From positions 6,114,001 to 6,178,000 of the forward strand of contig NW_025062478.1 of NCBI RefSeq assembly GCF_000002995.4: 64,000 nt of DNA, read 5' to 3'. A model generated the notes under the pieces. It was given only the letters and a program-made list of their open reading frames with translations, did no database searches and was not told the origin of the DNA. Every line of letters starts with the position of its first letter. Within the stretch, counting starts at the first letter, position 1. Positions 13,388 to 25,283 of this stretch are shown here, piece by piece. A program made the translations under genes and the position numbers. This DNA is from Brugia malayi (Eukaryota > Nematoda > Chromadorea > Rhabditida > Onchocercidae).

Positions 13388-16300
13388 ATGTCGTCATTAT
13401 ACAGAGATTCGTCTACCGAAACATATACAGTATCTGGTAGTTCGTCTACATGCGGTAAGATCAAATTTATTTTTTTCGTTTCACTTATATAGTTGAACTT
13501 CCTATTGAAACATTTACACTAATATCCAGATAGTATGTAAAAGAGTGCACTTACCTGCACATATAAAATAATCATGAGTATTTTCCTAACTGTTAACAAA
13601 TGTTTGAAAAGAAGATGAAGAAGAAATGGATCAAACATCTTCGGAAGAGCCTATACGACCAATAATACATAAAAGGCGATTAACATTCACATCGGCAAAA
13701 GCTGTTAATGGCAATGAATTCAGCAGTGCTAATTTATTGGATAAAACTGTAATTTTATCTGACTTTTCATTAGCTGACAAACGGATATTGATGAAAATAA
13801 ATTTGAAAAGATATTTTATAACTCCATACAAAAAGTGCGATAATTTAAAGTAATCTTAAACGGACGAACATTTGAAATAAACTTAACTTAAAGGTCGAAA
13901 AGGAATAATAAGATACTGAGAATTTAATAATGAAGTTGACAGAGTGCAGAAGTCACTTATTTGGAGCTGGAACTTTTCGAGCTTAGAAAATACAGTTTTC
14001 AACAGTATTTTACCAACTAATGCTTGAATTTATCATAACATGGCATGATGCTGTGAATTTACTATTCGGACAAGTGAGATGAGTCTTCTCTTTTTTAGTA
14101 AAAAAAAAGTAAAAACAACCATTCGCTCTTTAAAATCATTTCAGATTTTTTCTGAATTTTTTTCCTTTATTTTTATTTATCCTTTCAACTTTCTTTTGTA
14201 GAGAATGACCACTCCAGAAATGGCAACTGAAACCGAGCCAAATGTACTAGAGATTCCTACAAACAAAACAATTGAATTGGATAAGACGGCTGATATATCA
14301 AATGAGAACCAGAGCTCTCCTGGATTAGGCAGTCAAAGTGAATTCAATATAGTTTCGAAAGATTTCAATGAAGAAGTATTGAAGGCAGTAATTCGCGACG
14401 AACCTGGAACCATTGATGTCTCATCCAATGTTCCTGCTCCCAAAATTAATTTTGAATCTCTTCTTTGTGAATTTCCCACTGAACAAGCATTATTGGAAGC
14501 TTTTCCTAACGAAATTTCATCGAAAGCTTTAAGTGAAACTAATCCTGACTCAGCTTCTTGTACGATCATATCAAATGATACTTTAACTCATCCTTTACCT
14601 GCTGAACCAATTGACAATGTTTTGCAGAATATTGAATCAAAATCTGCAACTGCAATGCCGGTAGTAACAACACAAGCATCCACTGCTATAAGTACTACAA
14701 AAATCGCAGCATTTCAGGGAAAAGTTAAAGATGTTTCCCTATTTCCTGTACAGAATAATGAAGCAAAAGCTTCAGCTTCAGAGGATAATACACAAAAATT
14801 AACTGCAAACATCACTACCTCTTCTGTAAATACTGCATCCAAATGCACGACTGAAACCCAACATCTGCAACAAGTCCAGCTACAGCAATCCACTCCAGAA
14901 TCATCCAAAGTGCAAGCATCACCACATGTTCCAACTCAAACATCATGCGAAACTTCAGAATCTGATACAGCGCAAGCATATAAAATAGTACCCGAATTAC
15001 TAAGTAACCTGACACCTCTTCCAAACAAAAATTCTACAATACCTAACTTTTCCGATCAGGTGGGCTCTTTCTAAATTTATTCAAACTGTGATGTCAATCT
15101 AAATTGGGAAATAGCAGAATATATAAATGCGCAGTGTTTCCTAAGCGCAAGTTGAAGAGGTTAGTTTTGAATTTATGTATATCAATGATTGAAAGAAAAC
15201 TTCGAAAGAATAAAATTATAGCTACAATTATAGCAATGATTGGAGATTGAAAAAATTTGAGATTGATGAAAAAGATCAGATATTGATAAATACATTAAAA
15301 CATAGAGAATTATGATAGAGCTGGTCTAATCCATAAATTACGTATGCAATTTCCCTTTTCCTTTATTCAAAGTAAGTTGTGAAATGCGTAGATGCTTGTC
15401 CACCGGTTGCTTTTTCTCCTTTTCAGCTAAGATCCCATTAATAATTAGATTGAAAAAAAGTCTTTTATTTTTAGAATTTTTTGTTAAGAGCAATGTGACA
15501 TTTCTAGTTTATTATCTTTACAATTTTGTCACTCATACCATCTTACTATGGCAGTTACCATTACTTTTTGGCTATTTAGCTGCTACAGCGAAGAGAGGTT
15601 TTGATATGCTCCATTGGCTTACGGTGAGGGAATTTGAGGAGGGGTGAAGGATCGGATGTAATAGTAATGAATCGGGCGGGGATTAATTACTACTGGTAGT
15701 AGTTATGGTACATCGATTAACATTTTATATTTGGTATTATGGTTTTAATTATAACTACTAGCACATCACAACTACCATTGTTTTTGCTGTAATGCGATTA
15801 TAATAGTACTAATAATTGTAATTTACGTCCGTTTTTTCTTAGCAGTGCTAAAGATTAATTCAGGTTTATCTAGTTCTTTTCAAACTGCAGTTTACAATTT
15901 GCACAGAACTTCTGTAGATATTTGTTAGTTCAAACTTTAATAAATTTCAAATACACTATTTGTGTGATGGATACCTTGAACAGAAATGTAAATAATCTCA
16001 GTAGAAGTATTCTTTTGGAATTGTCTGAAAATTTAAGGTGGGAAAGTGAAATATTTCTAGTTGGCAAGAAAGAATTATCTCTAAACTAGTGTCAAGTCTA
16101 TTATTTATGCCTGTTTTTTAGGTAGTTCTCGTTGGCACAGCATCGGGAACACCAGAGGTTCAAAAAACTGTGCAATTTGGTGTTATGGAAAGGAATAACA
16201 GTAGAAGTAAGTTTTTTTAATCTTGCGCTTTTTTTTTTTTTGAATCCATTTATTGCTGAATATTTAGGTAGATTGGCTAAAAAATAGATAGCAATACAGA

Positions 16301-19300
16301 ATTATTCCCGAGATGTCTGAGCAGTTGTGTGGGCGAATAGATATCGAAACTTCTTACTGAAATATGAAGGACTGTCACTAATATTTAATTATGCTGTTGC
16401 CAGTATAACTGTCGTAATAGCTAGGATAAATCTGATTTTGGAGCAGGAAAGAGGAATCCTTCAAATAACAAAAATTCGTGAAAATGTGACATGAAGATAA
16501 AAAATTCATGAAGATTGTTTTCCAAACATGCGGTTATTGTAATATACATGTAATGGTTGTTGTGTGGTACATATCCTTTCATCTCAATTAGGTGTTCCTT
16601 TCGTGAAGATCAGAAAAAAAGGGATAAATATTTTAGTCGTAAAAAAAATTATCTAAAAACTAATTGTTAAGCTATAAAAGAGCGCTATAAAAACTTCTAA
16701 TTTGCTGTCAGTCTAAAAACGTGACATAAGTTGTAAAGTTGTAAAATCCATTCTGCTACCAGTTGCCGTAAAAAGGAAATTTTCTACTTGCTGAAAAAGT
16801 CATCATTGCCAAAAAAGGACCAGTAATTCTAAAAAAGAAACCTGTTCGTGCAATCATAAGATAATTCTGAAGGACTAGATTTGGATTATATGTAGTGATG
16901 GGGTATAACCTAATAGTAATGATGAAAGTTTAGGAAACGGTTTGAGATTGTTTTTTCTATGCCCAACTATGTCATCATTATTCACAAAACTTCCTCATCC
17001 CTTTCTTTTTTCTTTTCGTGGTAGATTATTTGGACATTTTTAATTTTCCATCTTTTGTTAGTGCCTGATATTCAAACTGTTATTAGAGAAAATTAAGAAA
17101 TTAATGGTTTGTTCAAACTTTATCCAAATTATATTTACTTTATGATCAATATCTATTGATTATATGACATCTTTTCACATTGTAGCGTTTTTTCGGTATA
17201 TAATCATTAATATGGCATTAATATATTGTGCTACGATACCTTTGCGATATTCCATACTATGGCTCCTTTGTATATAGCTGACATTAATCAATTAAAGTAC
17301 GGCAGATAAGAAGGAAGTAGAGAATAGTTCAGTTCTGTTTATATCTATGTATGTGCTCCTATATATATATCTATATCTATATATATATATATATAGATAT
17401 AGATGTAGGTTATAGGTACATCTGCACATATTAACTATATTGTTGTTGTGTATTTAAGTATTGCATGCCGTTTATGTGTAAGTTTGGTTTGAGAATTTAC
17501 TGGAGGACTAGAAATGCTGTCAATGACTGGGTCAGCGGTAGTTTCTGTTATGAAATTGTTTGGCAAGAAGAAAAAAGAATGTAAGTTGGAGTTAATACTA
17601 CATGAGTTGTGTCATATTCTCTATTTCTTTTAAAATTTCATTTTTTATCCTGTCAATCTCTTAAAGACCGTAACTTTTCCTGCCTTAAATTATCAGGTCT
17701 CCTTAAAATCGAAATTTTCTTCCCATGTGATTGATAAGTATGATAATGATGAAATTTTGATATTTTACAGAATAATAATGAACAAAGAGAAACAGTTTTC
17801 TAATGTGCCTGTCAAATTGATTTAAAAGTTTCTCGAGAGGAAACTTGAAATGCTTAATAATTGGTGAGAAAAGGTGAAACAGATGATTGTCGATATAGCA
17901 AATATCTCCATTTACATCCAGTTGAGAGTGAGCTTCCAGAGATTCGGAATAACCAGCTTATTTTGATTAGGAATTATGATCACTAGTTATGTTATCTGTC
18001 ACTTATTCGTCGGATAGACAAAACATTTTTGGTCTTGCTTTAATAGTTGACAGATTTATTATCTTTCCTCTCCTATAGTAAATAATCGCATGACTTTTGG
18101 GAATCTATGTTGTTAGAAATTCGAAAGAAATTAACAAAAAGCTAACTGATTTAAATTTCCTGGTGAAAAGAAATTCAAAATTTTCCTTGTTAGCAAGAAT
18201 AAATTCATATTAAAAAAATTTTTCAGATGAAATAGTTTCAAAGGAACAGCAGTATCCCAGCGAAACGGTTGGAGTGAAGCAGACGACCCTAATTGAAGCG
18301 GAGAAACTGGAAGGCATGGAGGTATCATCTGATGCAATTCCCGAAGGAAGGCAAAATCCTGCCGAGGGACCAATAACGCAATTTGAAACGCCCCGTAGGC
18401 CAGCATCGAGGTAGATCCAGGTTTTTGTAAGAAATCTTAGGAAAATCAATGAATTTTTTTTATCTTTAAGATATGTAAGAGGACAGTAAAAATGGAAATG
18501 AAATTTTGTGAAAATGATTTGTGTAGTTCAGATTTCGCCGGAAGATACGCCCAAGAAAATGTATGTTAATATTTGTCTGTACGAAAGCTGGATGTATTTC
18601 TTGCATTTATATGTATGAAAGCATTTGGTCTTAATTCAGCGCTTGGATTCGAACTTGAACTAGAATGACCATATAACAAAGCCCATTTGCCACTGCTGTC
18701 AACGTTAGTCTCGTAGGCGTTTTGAAGCGGAGTTCAGGAATCTTACCAATGAGACTTTTACCGATAATGCAAAAAAACATGAAATATTTTGCAGACAAAG
18801 GACCGAAATTAAGTAATTTTTATAACCGCTGAGACGGAAGGAGAAATTGCTTAAGATTATGCTTAAGGTCATTTTTTAATAAAGTAAGTAACTCTAAATA
18901 TTCTGTTGTAAGGATCAATGATGTTAGAGACTAATCGTATACTTTTGCTATCGAGAATGAAATCGGATTAACTTCTGAACTGCGTATGTTTTGAATGGTA
19001 GTACAGATGATGTTGGGAGATTCGAATTCTTTTATTTAGATCCAAATATTTAACTGTGTCGTATTAAATTGTATTCTCAATGAGTACTTTTTGCTAAAAA
19101 CTTTCCACGCTCGTCATTCTCTTTCTATCATTTCTTTATCTTTGTGTTCCGTACTTTTTATATTCCAAATTTGTGCTATATATCTGCAGTCCAGTATCGG
19201 TTACTCTGCCCTCTATTATCTTAAAACTCTAACCACAGGCTATTTCCTCTTATTTTTCTCAAGAGTATTTTAACAGTTGCTAAAAAAAACACTTTCCAAA

Positions 19301-22300
19301 AAGCTTAGTAAATAGTTTTTTTTGGATTCATTTAATGCTTTCACTATTAAATGAATTAGATGGAATACACGTGTGGCTCCAGAAATCTTAAATAGCAATT
19401 ACTGATTTCGTTACGAATTATCAGAACTCGCATGTATTTATCAGACATTAATATCGATTGTGACGTAATAAACTTAGTAAATAGTAATTACGGTGATATT
19501 TTTCAGCTGAGAATGATGTTCATTAGAGTATAATGTCGGGAACATCTGTTCTGCCATCAAATTAACTAGTGTTTATCGATAGCATCAGTCTTTCTCTTCA
19601 TCCATTCATTCCTTTCTTTCTCGACATGTTTGTTTGGTATTTATTAACGCCTTTTTTAGTATTCCTATATTTTAACATTGGGAAAGGAGAGAAAAGTAGA
19701 AAGTTAATATAATTGGTTGGGAAAATGAGAATAATAGGGAATGAATATAATGATAAGAAATTAAGTATATATATATATTTTTTTTCTCACAAATAATTTT
19801 TTGAATCTAATCAGCCATCATTTTGAAAGTACTACATTTAATTATGTTATACTCAATCTTCATCAATACTGTGAAGTGCAGAGTTGTTCTCCATAACTTG
19901 TTATTCAGAGTTTGCGAGTTAGCGTAACCTCCGTGACTACTAAGCTACCTGAGGATATAGTGTCCCGATTAATATAACCATTCTCGAAATGAACAGTTAC
20001 ACTAATCTGCAATCTAACACTTCAAAATGTCAAGTTAGTTTTGACTTTCTAGCTTTTATGCAAGTATTATAATGTATTTACATACTAATTTATTATGGTA
20101 ATTCTTTTTCATAATTGTGTGATTAGAAATATTGATTAATTTAGTCGACCATTCATTCACTAAATATAAAATTTTTCATTCACTAAAAAAAAATAAGTTC
20201 ATTTCTTTAATTCGAACTGTGACAAGATTAGTTTTTTTCCACAAAATTTAAGTATTATATCATTAAGAAATAACCAGTTTAAAAATTAGTACAGGAAGTG
20301 ATATCTTTAACTAATATTTGGTAAGTTTGTCAAATATCAAACGTTACCGTAGTATGTCACATAAATCATGTTCTGGATACAGCATTTCATAGAATGTTTT
20401 GAAATAATTGCATCATTGTTGAGTTCATTATCCTTTCTCCACCCAGCGGTCGCTGCATGGTTGACGGGAATTGACATTCACTTTCTTAAACTGTCCTCAT
20501 TTCAGATTTCTCAAGCCCTGTGACATTATTGTCAAAGGCATACGCATCATTAATTTGTATTGTTGTATTCTTCCATTAAATGTTTAAAATTTTCGGATTT
20601 GAAGTTTTATGAATTAATTGATTCATTGTTAAAATTCTTTTTTCTGCAAAGCAGTTCAAAATTGAGCCTTTATATAATTCATTATATCTTACTGCCCAGA
20701 GTAACTGATCCAGTGGTTTTTTTATTATTTCTAATTCTGTTTTTCAGGCGATTTTGCTGTTATCTTTTATTTCGTGTTTATTGGTATTTGTTTTATACAG
20801 AATTAGTAAAGTTTAATCATTCAGGAGTGCTGGATTCTTTTTAAGTTTTTTGTTAGTGATTTTAGTCATCATAGTGTTTAGTCTAGATTTTTTTAAGCTT
20901 GTTTTTTTTTTTTTGTTTTGAATTTGTGAGTCAGTTTTTATTTAATTTTTGGGCCAGCTTTAATTTTTTATTTTTTATTACTAATTTTTCTTGACTGGGA
21001 GTCCGTACTTTTACTTTGGCTATTGATAGGTTTATGGTTTGTTTTGAAGATGATCATTCTTGAGAATGAGTTTCTAGGTTAGTTATATTTTTTTCTCATT
21101 GGTTAAGATTTTTGATGAGTGGTGTGGCTTTAACTTTGCGTATTAGTATTATTTTTTTGATTGGTCATTTTTTAATATTTACTATTTTAGATTTGGGCTT
21201 TTTCTTTTCTTTTTTTTCTTTATTGTTTATTATACCTGTTGAATTGTTTTTTGCTTTTTTGCAAAGTTATATTTTTTTAACTTTGATTTGTATGTTTTTA
21301 TTAAATATAATTTAGTTTTAATTTATTATAGTAGTTTAAGTTAAGAATTTTGTTTTGATAGGACAATGGTTTGTTATAATTTTTTTTTTTTTTTGGCTTT
21401 TTAGTATTTTTGGTATTTTTGTTTTCCAAACAAAAGGATTTTAAGCTAATAATTTATTTACAAAATTATGTTTTTCCTGTTCCTAGTAATTCTTATGTTT
21501 TTTGTTGTTATTTTATCCATAATTATTATTCTCATGTTATTTTTTTTGGTTTTTTTATTATATTTTTGGTAAGTTTTGGTTTGTATTTTTATGGCAATTC
21601 TTTTAAGTTCAATTTAAAGCGTAGTGATAGTCGTATAATTGAGTTAATTTTGCAAGTTTTAGTTGTTAATTTTTTGGTTATCATAGCTGGACCTGGGTTT
21701 TGGTTGATCCAATATCAAGGTCGTATGTTTCGTCAGTCTGAATTAACTTTAAAGGTTATCGGTCATCAGTGATATTGAAGTTATGAATATGGTGACGATA
21801 GTAGATTAGTTTTTTTTGATTCTTTTATAAAGCCTGTAGATGATTTAAGTTTGGGTGATTTTCGGCTATTTGATGTTGATAATCGTTGTGTCCTACCTAT
21901 TGGTGTTAACATCGGGCTGTATTGTACTTCTAGGGACGTGATTCATTCTTTTGCTGTACCTAAGTGTTTTGTTAAGATGGATGCCTTGAATGGTTTATTG
22001 ACTAAAATTACTTTTAATTTTTTCTTGTTGTGGTTTGTTTTATGGCCAGTGCTATGGTAATTACATTTTTCTGGTTACATTTTTAAATTTTTTCCATTTT
22101 AATTTACTGGGAAATTTGTTTTTCTCTTTTTCCTTTTAACATTTTGAGATCATAATTTTTGTATACAATGACTTTTGTGTCTGAACTCAGAATTTCTACT
22201 GCAGCATAGATTCAAGGACAATTACACGTCCATCAAAAACACGAGTCCAACAATTACCGGATACAAGTCACGTCACGCAGTTCTCGAAAACTGAATCAGA

Positions 22301-25234
22301 ATCTAGGATTGCAGATATGCCTTCTGCTAATCAGGGTAAGGTCTTTTCCTTTTCATTTTCGTTCGACCTTTTGAGAAATCATTTTAATATTTGGAAATAG
22401 CAGTATTTCTTCAGATTAAATGCATGATTTACAACCGCACTATAGTAAACACCGATGCATCATTCTGAAAGCCGGAATAACTCAAATGACTTTAGAAAAT
22501 TTTTCAAAAAAAATCTTTTGAACTCTTACTTAACTTAATTCATATTTTCACTTTCTAACACTTTTTTTCGCTTCTTTGTAACCATAGCTAATGCTTTAAC
22601 TTAATACCATGATCGTATCATAAGATAAATGTTGGCATTAACCATGCTAATATTCAACTGTAAAACTTTTTTTTTTACTGAAAAATCTGATTCCATTTAA
22701 ATGTTCTATGAAAATCTTAATTTAACCATATTAGTTTTGTCAAAATATTAACTTTCAGAATTTCTTTTACATTAATGTTTTTAATATTTTTTGTAAAAGT
22801 TTTTGTTATTTTCATATTAACTTTCACAAATAAATGGTTACACAACTTTTGTAGGGCAGTCGCTTCCTTCAGCCGTTGTGACCATTACAGGCAGTCATGC
22901 TATATCACAACCTCCTCGGATATTGGAGCAGCAGTCGACAGTTGCACCACAACCACAAATAATTCCAGCTCTACCGTCAAGGTCAGCGCATCAACAAACT
23001 ACGGCATCAAAGTCTGTTCCGCTACAGGAATATGTACCGAAAATCATTCCTCAGTTAGAGCAATTTACAGCCGCAGCAGCTCCAGTAAGGGGTATAATAC
23101 CACCAAATATTACTCCGTGTGTTTCAGTTAATGCAAATTCTGCTGTCATTTCTAGTGCTGTAGCTATACAAGGTTCTCCTCATCATCCGGAAAATTCCCA
23201 AAGGTAAATTTCTATTATGATGATAAACATCTTTTTTCTGAATTACTAAGAAATAAAAGTTTCCTCAATTTTTTGCTTTTTTAGAGAAGAACGAAAATCG
23301 TCACAGCGTGTACGGCAGCGAACCGTCACAGTCCAGAGCCAAATAAGTCTCGATATAACAGCTGCATATAATGAAGTGAAACAAGTAATTATATTTTTTT
23401 GAAGCATATATTTCAGTTTTTCCAAAGGAAAAGTATTTTACCAATATTATATCATTCCTTAAGCAAAAACAGCATTCGATATTCCTTTTGTTTTTGATCC
23501 GTTTCTGTCGCATATTTTTGCAGATGTTCAGATGAAAATAAGTATGTTCTCTTTATTGAACTTACAGTTCAGATAATATTAAAGATTAATTCCTTTATCG
23601 AAAACGTTAATAAGAATCATAAAGTGATTTTAGAAGAAAATATTAGATCACTTGAACTAAATTAAGTTTGTAGTATGATTTAAATAAAGTCGAATCAGAA
23701 CTGATTGTAGATGCACTCAGACGATCCTGCTACGGAACTTATGCGACGTGTGCAAGCAATTGTCGCTACAAGAGAGAAAGAATGGACTGCTAAAAACGAA
23801 AAGGTTAAAGAATTTTATGAAGAACTTTTAACTGTGTGCTTGGAAGTATTCACGAGTGGGTAGGACATCTTACAAAAGGATCACTTTGTATAAAGGTCAA
23901 AGGTAGACCGGTACTGTTGAGAGTGTAGCTGTTCAAATATAATATATCCGTTTCAGATTTATTTATTGTGTTCTAGTACGATCTATGGATATTAATAGCA
24001 TAATGAATGTCGTTAATTATTAATTAGTTAATGAACTAATGGACATTACTTCCTAGCGATTAACTCTTAGTCGATTGAATTGTCTGTTAGTTGTTTGTTG
24101 CTAAGAAGTATGTGTTATCCATGTAAGTAAATGAGCACTAAATCGCCTATTTTTTAATTACGAATGGATAACTATCATTATAATTTAACAAATATTTATG
24201 ATGCGTTATCGATTTGTAAATAAATATGCATTAAATAGCCCTCTGTTTAATTATGAATGCATAATTGTCATAAAAAACAACTGAACAAAATCTCACATTA
24301 TTTTAAACATTTTCTACTTGGATTTAATGAATTGTATTTCAGTTGACTCAACTACTTGCACATGAGCAAAGGCGTAATGAACCACTAGAACAGAAAGCTG
24401 CTGAACGATTATTGGCTATGGCTGAATATGAAAAATTGGTGCAAGAATTTGTGGAAGAACTGAAGAAGAAGAATTCTGATGGTGAGAACTTTTGATTTTT
24501 TTCTGGTGATTAGATGGGGTCAGAAAGAGGTAAAATTGGTGTGTATTTTTACTCTACTTTAACTCTCCATAAAATAAGTTGATAGTATCATCACGATATA
24601 GAAAATTCATTGTATTCAGTTTTCTTGGTAATGTTCTTTCCACTGAACTTCTGATATGAGCTACACATTATCTCCACGATTGCAGTAGTTAGTACTTGCG
24701 CAACATAAACAGTTTTCTGATTCTTTGTGTTTGACATTATTTGTTCAAATATGTATACCACTGAAGTTCGTAATAATTTATATTGCTAATAACCGTGCAA
24801 CTTTTTTTAGTTTTCTTAAAAGAAACATTGACTTTCCAAGAAATTACCGGTTCAACTTTATTGCACTATCAGAAAATGGTTCAGATGCTCAGTTGTTGAA
24901 ATTGTACAGAAAAATTGCTTAGGTGAATCGAAGTCGGTGGGTAGACCAGGACCAGAAAGAAATTTATCACCAGATGATGTTACTCAGCTGCTTAAAGAAC
25001 GAGACCAGTTAGCGGAGGAAGTGAATTCTTTGGAAACAAGTTACAGTGAACTTTTCAGACGTTATGAAAAATTGCGACAAACAAGCGTTGAAATTAAACG
25101 AGTACGTTTTCTTTTTATCTTCTGATTGTGATGATTTTGGTATGTTTTGCGAACTTTTCTGTGTGATTGACAAAGTACTCCGTTCCGTACTTTTACGAAT
25201 ACCGAAACCTTTCATTTTCTGAACATCGTATTTA

Positions 25235-25283
<49 letters not shown>

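Larger units (their letters stand above)
20900..22055 (+). other. nuclear mitochondrial insertion (NUMT): atp6 - trnI - trnG - cox2 fragment
   Basis: A T-rich block with mitochondrial codon use sits inside the TACC intron (18411-22204). It codes in the invertebrate mitochondrial code for the end of ATP6, then two short tRNA-like sequences, then most of COX2. TGA appears where Trp is expected, so it is not translatable in the nucleus. It is on the same strand as the host gene. The right edge falls inside cox2, just after the codons for YGQC. The left edge is unclear; T-rich sequence from about 20600 could be more of the same fragment. Flanking TACC exons on both sides show that it is integrated and not a contaminating contig. 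Confidence 0.9.

Noticed and set aside
17360..17406. AT palindrome as a mobile-element terminus
   Set aside because: It is simple-sequence AT with interruptions; no target duplication or matching second end is visible.
20560..20844. 94-codon plus-strand ORF left of the mitochondrial copy
   Set aside because: The frame is T-rich without recognisable motifs. It may be further mitochondrial sequence (end of nad1 or flanks), but I could not find a trnF-type GAA anticodon arm, so I do not extend the insertion.
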